Origin: Cryptomeria japonica
Taxonomy: Eukaryota; Streptophyta; Pinopsida; Cupressales; Cupressaceae
Direction of reading: 5' to 3'
DNA: 64,000 nt
NCBI RefSeq assembly: GCF_030272615.1
Contig: NC_081408.1
Location: 623,718,383-623,782,382 of the forward strand
The translations under genes were made by a program, and so were the position numbers. Below, in pieces: positions 32,340 to 44,690 of this stretch. Within the stretch, counting starts at the first letter, position 1. Every line of letters begins with the position of its first letter. The notes beneath the pieces were generated by a model. The model was not told the DNA's origin. It made no database searches and was given only the letters and a program-made list of their open reading frames with translations.

Positions 32340-33601
32340 TTTCTACTCCAACAATAATAATAATAACTCTAATTGAAATATCAACCCGAAGTTTGGACAT
32401 TCATCTGGTAAAGTTACTATTTTCATGGCTAGTGCTTATTTAGTCATCAACCCAAGGATGTACTACTTGAAATGGGTCTGCACTATATATGCACTAAGTT
32501 CCTTCAATGGCTATTCTGCATTACTGCAGCAACTAACATTATGTGAAAAGGAAAGGCAAGAATGGAAATTATGAAAGGCTACAGGAAAAATATTTAAAGA
32601 CAATGCTGGAAAAATTTAATATAGATAACAGAAATTACTCTGTTCAGGCTTGGCTGCAGGAACAGTCAGTGGATCTATTTCTAGTGGCTGTAGGAACAGT
32701 CAAAGCAAGAACTTCTACTGCAATTAAAGAAAAACTAATTTCAATGAGCACACACAAAGGATCACTCACCAAGTGGGCCCCCTTGGATGAGTGATATCAA
32801 GCTTCCAGAAAACTACCTTTAACGGATCAAAACAACATATCTTTTATTCATTGCTTCCTAAAAATGATTACATATTTTGAAAAGAAACTTAAGAATGCTT
32901 ATCAAAATTCTTTGCTCTATTCCTTTCTATTTTGTCTAACCTCTAAGAAAAAGGAAGAGCTTGTTAATATAAAGAAGATCAACTACAATAGAGAACACAA
33001 ATCATGCCCAAAAGAAGAGGCACATGATTGACTGATAAAGAAGATAACTAGAGCTTGGCTGCAGGAAACGTGGATCGAAACTGAACCACAATCTTTGCAT
33101 GTCATGGCGATGATTTGTGAATTCAATTCCCACTAAAGTTAAACTTCGGTAGTGTTGCTTGGTTTCTCTGCCCATGCCGTACCTTGCGCTCACTCAACTC
33201 CTCTTCAGTTTGATCTCCAGTTATTTCTTACGTGATCCTTCCTTCTTCAAGCGTGAAAGGAGAATATCCACCGTGGCATCATTTATTATCTGCACTACAA
33301 TATAAACAACATACAAGGACATGCATACGCATTTTATTTAATTAAAACATTCAATAATTCATATATGATATTACCCCAAATAATCCGCATAGCAATAGGA
33401 ACAAATCACATGGCTGCAAGAATAAATGGCATGGCTGCAAGAATAGACTGGCAAAGTTCAAACATGATTTCATAAGTTTAGGTTTAACAAATGGAATACA
33501 TATAGTCAATTTACAATACATCACTACTACTATGCAATCCAAAAGATGTCAAAAACCTAAGAGTTTTGATGATAAAACTATGAGAAAGTCTCAACTTATC
33601 A
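32340..33601 (-). repeat. 3' LTR of element C
   Basis: On the minus strand it starts TGATAAGTTGAGAC and ends GGAGTAGAAA (final TGTCTAC start lost to change at 32341). It matches the other LTR along its length and contains several CTGCAGGAA-type words. Confidence 0.92.
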
Positions 33602-33970
33602 TGCCCCCCAACTTTAAGAGCTTGTTGATCCTACAACAAAAGGAAAATTTCTGACTCTTGCAGTAACTCTTAAATCACCAATGGTGCCCTAACTTGTCCC
33701 CCTTGAAGCCAAGTTCCAATAAAATCCTTTCATTTTTTCTAGCCTAGACCATCTAGCTGATTCTTCTGTGATTGCATCATAGTTTTGTTTCGTAGGCTGA
33801 CATGCCAAAAGCAACCACATAAGGATTGGGGGTTGAAAGATCAATGGTAGCTATTTGTTGGCTTTCTCCCTATCTAACTGTATATATCTGGGGACTCTTT
33901 GCATGGCTGCTTGAAAATTTTGTAGTGAATAAGGTTCTCTCTGCTTCAACTATTCTGGTAAATTATTTCA

Positions 33971-35998
33971 TCACTGAGTTAACCCTTCTATTGTAGTTGT
34001 CCTGCCAGTTTGAACCAAATGCTCATATGCTTGATAGACTTCTTCTCTCATTGGAAGCACTAATTTCTTAACATCATCTCTTACCAATAATTTCCGCCAC
34101 TCATAATAAAGAACTCTTGGTGCTTCCGATTCCCTCCTTAATGGTAATGGACAGTCAAACTCTAATTTTTTATACTCCTTGGCTTGTGCCCCCATGATGA
34201 TCTCATTTTGGATCCATGACATTAAATCTTTGATATGGATATCCCCAATATACAACAAAGGGTTCCACTCCCTGTCTGAGGGTACAGCATAGTAATGTAA
34301 GTACAATTCACATAGCAAATTCTTCACAGCTAGTGGAGAGGTTTGGTAAGCATAAAAGAATTCTTCAGGTGTTTCTAAGGAGGGGCTAATGTCCCTAATA
34401 ATGCGGTTCAGCCTGAAGTTCAAATACCGCTCTTTCAAGTGTACTACATAAACTCTTGGAGGTGACCTACATTGCATCAACTCAGGAACCATACCAGAAA
34501 TTATTTCTACCTTAGCCTCTAATTCCTCAATTCTGTTATCTCTCTTTTCAATTTCTTTTTGTTGTTTATCAATAATCCCTTGCAACCTAGCCCTCTCTAT
34601 TTCCCATTGTCTATAAAATTTTAAAGCAATAGACAAACTACTTAGAGATGAAGGAGGTCTAATAGGTGCTACCTTAGACCATGGGATTTCCTCAATAAAC
34701 TCCTCAATCTATGTTGGCATCTCTCCAATATTTTCCTCAGGCTGCTATAGAATGTCTCTAACAGTCTCTTCAAACTGCTCAGGAATATCTCCAACAGTTT
34801 CTTCAAATTGTTGAGGAATATCTCCAACAGTTTCTTGAAATTGTTGTGCCACAAAAGCAAGATTTGCTAGTTTATCCTCATCAAATTTTTCTTGGATTTC
34901 ATCCTCCATAGGGCTTCCTTCCTCTAAAGTTTCCACTGTAATAACCTCTACCGAATTACCCACAGGATAAGTCTTATGTGTCTTACTACGTGCTCTTCTC
35001 ACATAAACCTTTGGAGTGGTTGTAGGAGTTGCTTCAGTTGCTGCAAGAGTTTTTCTTTTTGTCCGCCTCTTGGCTGCATGAGGAATCTTAGTTACCTCCA
35101 GCTGGGCCATGGGTTCTTCATCTATTTCATCCCTTTCCAACTCCTTCCCTTTTCTTTGAGGAACTGATGAATCTCTTTGAAGAGAAGTAGAGGGTTTTTC
35201 CATATTTGCTTCAGTCGTCTCTTCCTCTATAATAATTGTGGCTCCTTCAGCAACAAGAAAATCCTTGTCTGCAGCAACTACAGGAGAAGAGGGTTCTGCA
35301 ACATTTTCTTCTTCAACCAGTGGGTTATCGGCAATAGGGGCATCTTAAACCCTAAATTATTGTATATCCTCAAATAGGCCCCATTCCATTTGTGAAACGT
35401 CTCTCAAGGACCGTTGTACAAGCAGCTTAACCAATCCATGATGGCTAACAAAGTGATTTCCATTTTTTTGTGTCGCCTTAGCGCTTGTAGAAATGAAGTG
35501 GTATAAGAAATTAGGAACATTCACTCGCCAGCCATGCTGCAGATGACTAAGTAATTTAAAATGAGGTGAATGCAGATTTGAATATCACCCCTCACATGTA
35601 ATGTATTTCATAACATACAAAGCTACTTGAGGCCACTCTAATGGCAGAGAAACCCTTCTAGTCCCTTGTTTATCCACCATTAGGGGTCCATCCATGGGAA
35701 TTGTGAACTCTGCCCTGGAGGTCCTTGCATCTTTAGATTCTGGAAATAGTTCTCCTTCCTGCGGCAACCACGTTACCTCTGCTATTCTCTACTCCGTAAC
35801 AATAAGCCTCAAGCCTTTAACTGTAGCTTCTCCTTCATTAAAGGAATGCATAAATTTTGTAGCAATTTCTTCGTTATAATCCCTGATTTTCAAGAAGTAA
35901 TCCAACCAGTCGTGGTGTCTAAAATAATGCTCACAAAGAGCATCCTGCAGCAACACTTCATGAACCGTTGGCTCATGACGAATTGGATCACCACCCAT
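33971..35998 (-). pseudogene. Accessory ORF of element C (position of the Athila third ORF), unknown function
   Basis: A single frame of 676 codons runs 35998 to 33971, broken by about six stops (for example at 35789, 35585 and 34745). The N-terminal part reads HYFRHHDWLDYFLKIRDYN, then LPLEWPQVALYVMKY and GWRVNVPNFLYHFIS. The middle is acidic and basic with KRRTKRK and three copies of QFxETVGDIP (about 34745-34860). Then comes a coiled coil (IIDKQQKEIEKRDNRIEELE) and a C-terminal region with YLNFRLNRIIRD. No signal peptide or membrane span is evident, unlike an envelope-like protein. I do not recognise a named family. The frame preserved over 2 kb says it was once a gene of the element. Confidence 0.7.
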
Positions 35999-36489
35999 CT
36001 CTTACTCTGCTATTTTTTTACTCTGTAGCTGAACCAAAATATCTGACAGACTTGCTAAATTGAAATTCTTATACATATCTCAATTCTGGCGGCAAAATTT
36101 ATTATTCCCTTGCGTGAAATAATAACATAATAAAAAATGATGGAAAGAAATCAATTCAGAGTAACAAAAAGGATAGATAATTAATCACTTTGGAAACCTA
36201 ACCATAAAGCACCCCCCCCAACTTAACCTAGCACGTGTCCACACAAGCTAACAAGATTTCGGGGAGTGGAGCGGATTTTAAAACGATATAATCATAATGA
36301 GCTAATAAATGCATAATTAAAACAAAACACAATATACATGTACCTACAGTTGTATGAAAATGATGGCAAAATGAAGTGAAATGGCAGGTAAGAACCTGGG
36401 ATGGAATGATGTGGATGGGATTTTATTTACGGAGAAGAATATTCCCATAAAATATGGAAATATTTTATTATGAAGTAGAAAATATGTTC

Positions 36490-36650
36490 ACTGCAGAGGT
36501 TGCAGGAACTTTACCTTTATTACCTTGCTCAATTGCAGTAGGAAGCTGATGAGTTGCTGCAGGATCATTATCAGTTGCTGCAGGAACCTTGTCTATTGTT
36601 GTAGGAACCTTATCTGTTACTGCAGGAACCTTTGTGTCATCCTGTCAAGC
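36490..36650 (-). repeat. Short repeat of GTTGCTGCAGGAACC words after integrase
   Basis: Five or six copies of a GTTGCTGCAGGAACC-like word lie at 36499, 36553, 36574, 36598 and 36619. In the integrase frame they read as a VPAxTDK repeat, but the same word occurs elsewhere in the element in other frames. Confidence 0.75.
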
Positions 36651-39600
36651 AAATTGCTGAAGGAACACCTCTTTAGTAGCTAGCTTATGATATAGACGCA
36701 ATCGATGACCATTTACTAAGATTTTTAATCGAACAGGATCAATTGTGGACAAATGAGCAGCTCCATTCTGGAAAACTTTTTTTATCTCATACAGACCTAA
36801 CCACCTGGTTTGAAGTTTTCCCATGGCATCTTTATATCTAGAATCATACAGTAGTGCCCAGTCACCAACTTTGAATTTCTTTTCCCTAATATATTTATCA
36901 TGCCATTTTTCTCTTTAATTTTGAATCAATTCTGTCTATTGAACAACTATCTTTCTCCATTCATCTAGAGCATTTAATTGTTGAATGTGTTACTTTCTGT
37001 GATTCAGATAATATCATATATAATTGCAAAGCTATCCTCGGGGTTTTATGCTCAAATTCAATAGGAATCATTGTTCTTTTACCATAAACTATCTCAAAAG
37101 ATGTGAAACCAATTGGTGTTTTCCAAGTTGTTCTATATGCCCAAATTGCTTCTGAAAGCCGATGAGACCAATCTTTCTTGTGAACAGACACTGTTTTTGT
37201 AAGAATAGCTTCAAGCTCTCTATTTGTAACCTCTACTTGTCAATTAACCTATGGATGATATGGAGTAGATATCATATGCCTTATATTGTGTTCATTGACC
37301 AAAGCTTTTATCAATGTTGAAGTAAATTGAGGTCCCTAGTCCGAGACAATTTCCCTTGGTACTCCATATCTTGTAAATATCTCCTCATAAAGAAACTCAG
37401 CTACCTTATTATCTCTTGCATGTGTCATGGCACGAGCTTCTACCCATTTTGTTACATAGTCTATACATACCAAAATACAAGATCTTCCATTAGAAGGTGG
37501 ATCAATTGGGCCAACAAAATCTAATCCCCACTTGTCAAATGGTGCAACTGATATTTGTGGATATAGTGGCATCTCATCAGATTTTGTAGGTCTTCCCATT
37601 CACTGACATCTGTCACATTTTTGTGTGTACTGTGTTGCATCCTTATGTAATGTGGGCCAATAGTATCCTATATTGAGTATTTTCAGTGTTGTTCTTTTGG
37701 CAGCAAAATGGCCTCCACATGGCTCATCATGGCATGCATGCAAGATGTCATACGTTTCATCTTCTCTGACACATCTTCTCATGACTTTGTCAGGGCAAGT
37801 GTAAAATAGACAATCAGTAATCCATGAGAAGTTAAATCTTTTTTCAACTACCAACCTTATTTCATTAGGAGAGAAATAAATTGGCATCTTAGCTGCAGCT
37901 AAATAGTTGGCAATATCAGCATACCAACGAGTGTGAGCTTGAATGAGAAACAAATGTTCATCTAGAAAAGCATCATCTATCACTATAGAATCTTCTTGCA
38001 ATTGAAGTCTTGAAAGATAATCTACAACCACATTAGACTTCCCTAGCTTATCAATAACTGTGATATCAAATTCATGCATCAACAATAACCAGCAAGCTAA
38101 TCTACCAGTGATTGATGGCTTATTCATGAGATATCTAATTGCAGTATGATCTGTATGCACAAATATGGGATATCCCATGATATAGTGTCTAAATTTGTTA
38201 AGTGCACATATGACAGCTAGCATTTCCTTTTCACTGACTATGTAATTCAATTAAGCTCCCTGCAAATTCTTGCTAATATAATATATTGCATTTTCCAACT
38301 TGTCAATTTTAAGTCCTAACACTACTCCTATTGCATAATCAGGTGCATCTATATGGATTTGGAATGGTAGAGACCAATTTGGGCCTTTAAGAACTAGTGC
38401 TTGAGTCAAAGCATGGTTAAGCTTTAAGAAAGCTTCATTGCATTCTGGAGTCCATTTAAATTCCATATCTTTAGTAAGTAGTGAATATAAGGGACTTGCA
38501 ATTTTACTGAAATCTTTGATAAACTGTCTGTAGTATCCAGCATGACCAAGAAAACTTCTTACATCTTTTTGCTTCACAAGGTCATTAATATGCTGAATGA
38601 CCTCTATCTTTGTTGGATCCACCTAGATACCTTATACAGAGATATGATGACCAAGGACTATTCCTTCTTCCATCATGATGAAACACTTTTACCTATTTAA
38701 GGACAAATTGTAGTCTTCACATCATTGCAAAACTTTCTTTAGATTACCCAATGCTTGCTCAAATTCAAAACCATAAGTTGTAAAGTCATCCATGTAAATT
38801 TCCATAATATCTTGAGAAATATCAGAAAAGATACTGATCACTACCCTTTGAAAAGTGGCTAGAGCATTACACAACCCAAAAGGAAGAACAGAATATGCAT
38901 ACATGCCCCATGGACAAGTAAATGTTGTCTTCTCTTGATCATTGGGGGTTATCTGGATCTGATTGTAGCCACTGAATCCATCAAGGAATGAAAAATATCT
39001 TTTACCAGCTAGAGAATCCAATACCTGATCCACAAATGGTAATGGAAAATGATCTTTTCTTGTTGCTAAGTTCAGAGCTCTATAATCAACACATACCCTC
39101 CATTTTCCTCCTTTTTTAGGGACTATGACTAGAGGTGATACCCATTGGTTGTCAAATATAGGATAGATAAACCCACCTTTTAATAACTTCTGCAATTCTT
39201 CTTTAACTACCTCCTTCAAGGTGGGATTGATTCTTCTTTGAGGTTGTCTGAGTGGGCAACACTCTTCCTTTATATAAATACGGTGGGTGCAAACTGCTGG
39301 ATCTATCCCATTCATATCCTTGTAATCCCATGCAAAAGCATTTTTATGAAGTTTCAGCAAGTCCACAAGGCCCTCCTTTTGATTATCTGATAGATCTCTA
39401 TTGATATTCAAATATTTATTCAATTCCACTTCTATCTTAATAGTAAGATCAATCTAGTTTATATCAAAAAAATGAGAAGAAGATAATTCCTGCGGCAACA
39501 GAGTATGCAATATATCAGTGGCTGCAGGAAATTCCAAACCTACAATATTCGGAACCAATTCCTGCAATTTTTGCTCTTCTATTAATTCATTTATCAAGAT

Positions 39601-40130
39601 TTTATAAAGAATTGATTCCTCATCATATAACTACATGAGTGGTCCTTGATTAATCATCATAAGGTGATTAATAGAGTCAATTTCCTCATATTCTTCTCCC
39701 AAAATAGGCCAAACGGCTTGTTGTTGTTCAAGGTGGGGTTGTGCTAGAGAATACAAGGCTAATGTTTTTGTAGAACTCCCATCTAAAATACTCATATCCC
39801 CTGATCTACATCCAATATATGCATCAACTGTGGCAAGCCAAGGTCTACCCAAAATGACCAGATATCCTCCCAATGTTGCTTTTGGAGATAAAATCATAAA
39901 GGTTGCAAGATATTCCCAGGAATCCAAAATAACTACTACATCCTCTATGATACCATCAGGTCTCACTGTAGAGCTATCAGCAAGCTATAGAACTATGGGT
40001 GTAGGCCTCAAACTATTGATCTCAAGTTGTTTCATTACTTCCTTTGTCATCACATTAATGGCTGCCCCTAAATCAATCAAAACATTTTTTATTTGATTAT
40101 TTGACTACCATTAATGACTATACTCACAAC
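36650..40130 (-). pseudogene. Element C pol: protease, RT, RNase H and integrase, with stops
   Basis: Minus-strand order: protease with LIDLGAAINVM (about 40085) and LGRPWLATVDAYIGCRSGD; RT (39429-38722) with KRYFSFLDGFSGYNQIQI and the active-site YMDDF; RNase H (38622 to about 37950) with HTDHTAIRYL; integrase HHCC (about 37730-37600, CGGHFAAKRT to CDRCQ); core WGLDFVGPID and REIVSD, with the third acidic residue just past a stop; and a C-terminal end to about 36655. All segments keep one frame, broken by a few stops. The RT most resembles the Athila group (QPQRRINPTLKEVV, FPLPFVDQVLD). The stops make it inactive. Confidence 0.9.
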
Positions 40131-42034
40131 AAGACTACCTGGATCAGAATCTTTGGAATGGCAATTTTACCTAACATAATATTGGCTAGTTGACCCATAA
40201 CATGAACTGTTTGTGGATCCTTTTTCTTCCTGCCAGGTTTTTTTAGACATGCTTGTCTCAATGCCTTACCATATATAGGAACATCTTTTATTGCTTGCAA
40301 CAATGGAATTTTAACACAAATATGCTTTAGTTGATCAATAATATCAAAGCTTTGTTGTTGTTCTGTGGGAACTTCCTTTTCTTGCAATCTATGGGGGAAT
40401 GGTGGCAATATTTGGTTCTGAGGTATTGTATCTGTGGGATGAGAGATTTCTTACTCCTCTTGTACCTCAATGATAACTGGATGAGAGGGATTAAGAAGAC
40501 TTGTCCGAGACCGGAGGTGCATATCATTTAGAGATAAAGAATAGGCTGGGTATTGATTCAGATCAGCTGAATAAGCTTGTGGTTGTTGCTGAGACTTAAT
40601 ATTAGAATTTGGCAACGGTTGAGTAGGCAACTGTGTTGGTTTAGGCAGTGTAGCAGTAGCTGCAGGAGGAGGCATTAATGCAAAAGGTTATGGCTGCTGA
40701 ATAGGCAGTTGATAACTAGAAGATTGGGCATTCCATGGTTGGCTTCCCCTCCATTGAGAAGTAGGTTGCCAATTCCCTTGAAATTGGTTTCCTTGGCCCT
40801 GAGGTGGGTACCAATTCCCTTGTGGTTGTTGCCACTGTGGCATTTGATTACCAAAATGTTGCCCCTGGCCTTGAGAACCATACTAATTTTGATAATTACC
40901 AAAATTTTGAGAATATGGTGATTGCCATTGGTTGTTCGGTACATAAGAATTTCCACTATAACTAGAAAAAGAAAGTGGATCTGGAGGCATACCTTATCTT
41001 TGGAAATTTGGTCTTCTTTGAGCAACATAGAAGACTTGCTCGTCCTCACCTTGAATTGGCTTGAAGTCAGGTACCTCCACATTTGCAACCATTTTACATC
41101 TGTAATCCTTCTTTCATTGTTTACAATGAGGATAGAATTTTTCAAGAAATGCATAAGCTTCCTCATGCTTCTTCTTAGCTGCCAGTGTATCCAACTAGGT
41201 AGCCATATTGTTTAAAATGTCCTCTTTGAAGTCCTTTAACAGATGACTAAGTTCCAATCTAGAAACTCCAGTTCTAGATGTTGATAATGGTGCTCCTGGT
41301 TTAAATCTCCTATTCTTCTTAGAAGCAGATATGGAATACTTCTTGCAAATTTGTCCTATTTCAGCCCAAGTGGATTGTGTAATGTCACCTCCTCCCATAA
41401 GATCCAAGGAATCAGTGCATTCATCACTGACTCCCCTCAAAAATATCAACTTGAGGGAATCTTCATTAAGAGTACCATGCTTGGACTTTTTGACACTAAA
41501 CAAAAACCTTTCCAGGTAATCTTCAAGACTCTCATCTTCAGTTTGTGTCATTCTAAAAATATCATCCCCATGATGATCAGTACCTCTACAATAATCTTTG
41601 TATTTTGCAAGAAACAACCTTTCAATCTCATCCCATGTATTGATTGTGCTACTACCCAAGCTCATAAACCATCTCAAGGATGACTCCTTCAAAGTGGCAG
41701 GAAAAATTTTGAGTCTATGGGCATTTGTAGTATAGTCAAAACTCCTATAGAGAACATCAAACTCAAACAGAAATGTGTTTAGATCCTCTATCACCAATCC
41801 ATAGAATTTAGGGAGTGAAGATGCTGGAATGTTCTTGAGATTAGCATTATCATGCTGATCAAAAATGGGAAACTCAAACATTGGACTTGGTGGTGGTGGT
41901 GGATTATTCCCACCAGGAGGTGGGTTCCCTTGCATTGGACTTGCGGGGGTTGTTACTATAGGAAATTCTTCTTCTTGAAGACCAAAAAGGAATTGAAGAA
42001 TACCTTCCAGAAATTCAGATTCAAGGTGGTTCAA
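40124..42034 (-). pseudogene. Element C gag, with stops
   Basis: The best part (42034-41195, 279 codons) contains a proline-rich N-terminus and a retrotransposon gag core: SLPKFYGLVIEDLNTFLFEF, then SLRWFMSLGSSTINTWDEIE and LEDYLERFLFSVKKSKHG. Most of the same frame continues to 40124 through several stops, with a Gln/Gly/Trp-rich segment at about 40950-40700. The change to the pol frame near 40090-40160 comes with stops, so it is probably decay and not programmed shifting. Gag would form the particle. Confidence 0.85.
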
Positions 42035-42271
42035 ATTTTGTGGGGCTTGGTAAAGTTCAGCAAAAGGATTTATATCTGAGAGATTATCTTCTGCATGATT
42101 AGAATGAGTGGGCAGAAATCTACCTCTGGGGTCTCTTCTTCTTCAATGCATGCAGATTCATGAAATTTTTCAAACGATCAGGTATTCAAAAACAACTAAC
42201 TGAAAACTGAAAACAATAATAACCATGAAAGGTTCTTAGAATGACACCATCCTCGGCAATGATGCCAAAAA

Positions 42272-43534
42272 TGTCTACTCCAACAATAATAATAATAACT
42301 CTAATTGAAATCTCAACCCAAAGTTTGGACATTCATCTGGTAAAGTTACTATTTTCATGGCTAGTGCTCATTTAGTTATCAACCCAAGGACATAGTACTT
42401 GAAATGGGTCTGCACTATATATGCACTAAGTTCCTTCAATGGCTATTCTGCATTACTGCAGCAACTAACATTATGCGAAAAGGAAAGGCAAGAATGGAAA
42501 TTATGAAAGGCTATAGGAGAAAACCTGTAAAGACAATTCTAGAAAAATTTAATATAGATAACAGAAATTACTCTGTTCTGGCTTGGCTGTAGGAACAGTC
42601 AGTGGATCTCTTTCCAGTGCCTACAGGAACAGTCAAAGCAAGAACTTCTACAGTAACTAAAGAAAAACTAATTTCAATGAGCACACACAAAGGATCACTC
42701 ACCAAGTGGGCCCCCTTGGATGAGTGATATCAAGCTTCCAGAAAACTACCTTTAACGGATCGGAACAACATATCTTTTATTCATTGCTTCCTGAAAATGA
42801 TTACATATTTTGAAAAGAAACTTAAGAATGCTTATCAAAACTCTCTGCTCTATTCCTTTCTATTTTGTGTAACCTCTAAGAAAAAGGAAGAGCTTATTAA
42901 TATAGAGAAGATCAACTACAATAGACAACACAAATCATGCCCAGAAGAAGAGGCAGACGATTGACTGATAAAGAAGATAACTAGAGCTTGGCTACAAGAA
43001 ACATGGATTGAAACTGAACCACAGTCTTTGCATGTCATGGCGATGATTTTTGAATTCAATGCCCACTAAAGTTAAACTTCAGTAGTGTTTCTTGGTTGCT
43101 TCACCCATGTTGTACCTTGCGCTCGCTCAGCTCCTCTTCAGTTTGATCTCTAGTTATTTCTTATGTGATCCTTCCTTCTTCAGGCGCGAAAGGAGAATAT
43201 CCACCATGGCATCATTTATTATCTATACTACAACAAAAACAACATACAAGGACATGCATACACATTTTGTTTAATTAAAACATTCATTAATTCACATATG
43301 ATATTACCCTAAATAATCCACATAGCAACATGAACAAATCACATGGTTGCAGGAATAAATGGCATGGCTGCAGGAATAGACCGACAAAGTTCAAACAAGA
43401 TTTCATAAGTTCAGGTTTAACACATAGAATACATATAGTCAATTTACAATACATCACTACTACTATGCAATCCAAAATATGTCAAAAGCCTAAGAGTTTT
43501 GATGATAAAACCATCACAAAGTCTCAACTTATCA
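42272..43534 (-). repeat. 5' LTR of element C
   Basis: Its right end joins the TCATT duplication and element B's LTR. Its left end (TGTCTACTCC on the plus strand) is followed inward by the primer-binding site. Confidence 0.93.
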
Positions 43535-44443
43535 TCATTGACACACTCTTTTCATGTAACTGCATCTTTAGTCGCTACAAATTTTCTTGTAGCAGCACAT
43601 TTTCTTTATGCATAAGTTATAGTCAAGTGGGATTGTGCAGTTGAATTAGTCAATTTTTCCCACATTTTTATCCACTCTTTTCCTATATAAGGAGGACCCT
43701 CATTTGTAAATATTTATCTTTTATATGCTTAGCAAAACTCTGCTGAAATTTTGTGCCAACTAAGACTTTGAGCTTTTTTGGATGTCAAATTGGATTCAAA
43801 GTAATATAAGAAAGCAATCCATTAGACCTCAACTTTGATTAAGTAGAAGTTTGTTTTGGTGATTGGAATTACTCCCATTTCTAGTTCTCACAATCGTTCT
43901 TATATATATTAGAATTTTGTTGGCAGATTTGTCTATGTTATTGAAAGAGATTTCCAAGTGTGTTGAGTAGACTTTGAGCTAACAATATATTTGGGAAATT
44001 TTCTGATGTTAAGAGATTAGTGGAATGATTTGTATTGCTTCTATTACTTATAGTTTTAAGGATTGGGAAATTACACTTGAAGACTTTGAGCTGCAAGTAT
44101 AATTTCTTAGCATTTGTAATCATTAATTTAGTTAGAATTACATTTAAGACTTTGTGCTTCCTGATTGTAAGTTTTTGTGTAACTGCTGGAATTAGTTTGT
44201 TCATTTTTTTAAGTATAATAAGTGATAGAGAATTGTAGCAAGTGGAGGGAAAATACATAAACTCTGAAAAAAGAGAGTTATATGCCCAAAACTTACCCAC
44301 AGATTTTAGTTTCTTGTTAATTAGAGAAGAAATTTCAAAGGGAACCTCCCCTTGCTAAGAGGAGAGACTAATTTCTCAACATAGCTGTGTGTGAATTATA
44401 TATTTTGTTGTTGGTACGCTTGTGAAAAAATACTCACCCAACA
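43535..44443 (+). repeat. 3' LTR of element B, right part
   Basis: It resumes at TCATTGACAC, matching 28435 onward in the 5' LTR, and ends CCCAACA at 44443. It contains the TATA box CTATATAAGG (about 43683). Confidence 0.9.
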
Positions 44444-44690
44444 ATATGAACACTCACTTAATTGCATCCCAATGCACCTATCAAGGACTATCCATATATC
44501 AAATTAGGACTCACACTACTTAGGCAATGTCTAGTCTAGTACAAACCTTAGCATACATAATATTGCTAACCACACTTGCATATGGTACACTAGCCATGTT
44601 CTCCACCTTAGTAGGAGATTTTGTACAATCCTACATACATAATTTTGTTCCTAGTGCAATAATAACAACATGGATCTACAAGTTGTAAAA
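44444..44690 (-). pseudogene. Ty1/copia RT remnant, separated from 26832-27416 by element B
   Basis: Minus-strand reading gives ASVVSNIMYAKVCTRLDIA and VHWDAIK, the copia RT C-terminus that precedes RNase H. It continues across element B into the remnant at 27416-26832. Confidence 0.75.

Larger units (their letters stand above)
32340..43534 (-). mobile_element. Element C: complete Athila-like Ty3/gypsy retrotransposon
   Basis: LTRs are 32340-33601 (3' LTR) and 42272-43534 (5' LTR), about 1.26 kb each. A perfect target duplication TCATT lies at 32335-32339 and 43535-43539. The primer-binding site (TTGGCATCATTGCCGAGG, minus strand, before 42271) resembles the Athila-type site. The polypurine tract AAAGTTGGGGGGCA is at 33602-33615. 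The order is gag, protease, RT, RNase H, integrase, extra ORF. A hand count over about 290 bases gives roughly 4% LTR divergence, less than elements A, B and D, which agrees with its being the innermost insertion. Confidence 0.93.
27417..44443 (+). mobile_element. Element B: gag-only LTR retrotransposon with palindrome-array LTRs
   Basis: The 5' LTR is 27417-29339. The 3' LTR is split into 31365-32339 and 43535-44443 by element C. The 5' LTR begins TGTTG, the 3' LTR begins TATTG, and both end CAACA. Flanks AAATG (27412-27416) and ATATG (44444-44448) fit a target duplication with one change. A primer-binding-like TTTGGTGACTCTATTGGGGA follows the 5' LTR, the same type as in element A. The interior codes only for gag-like protein. 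LTR divergence in a sampled stretch is about 15% by hand count. Confidence 0.88.

Noticed and set aside
34669-34860. 63-codon minus-strand frame of LLEIFLNNLKK repeats
   Set aside because: It is the alternate-frame shadow of the QFxETVGDIP repeat in the accessory ORF of element C.
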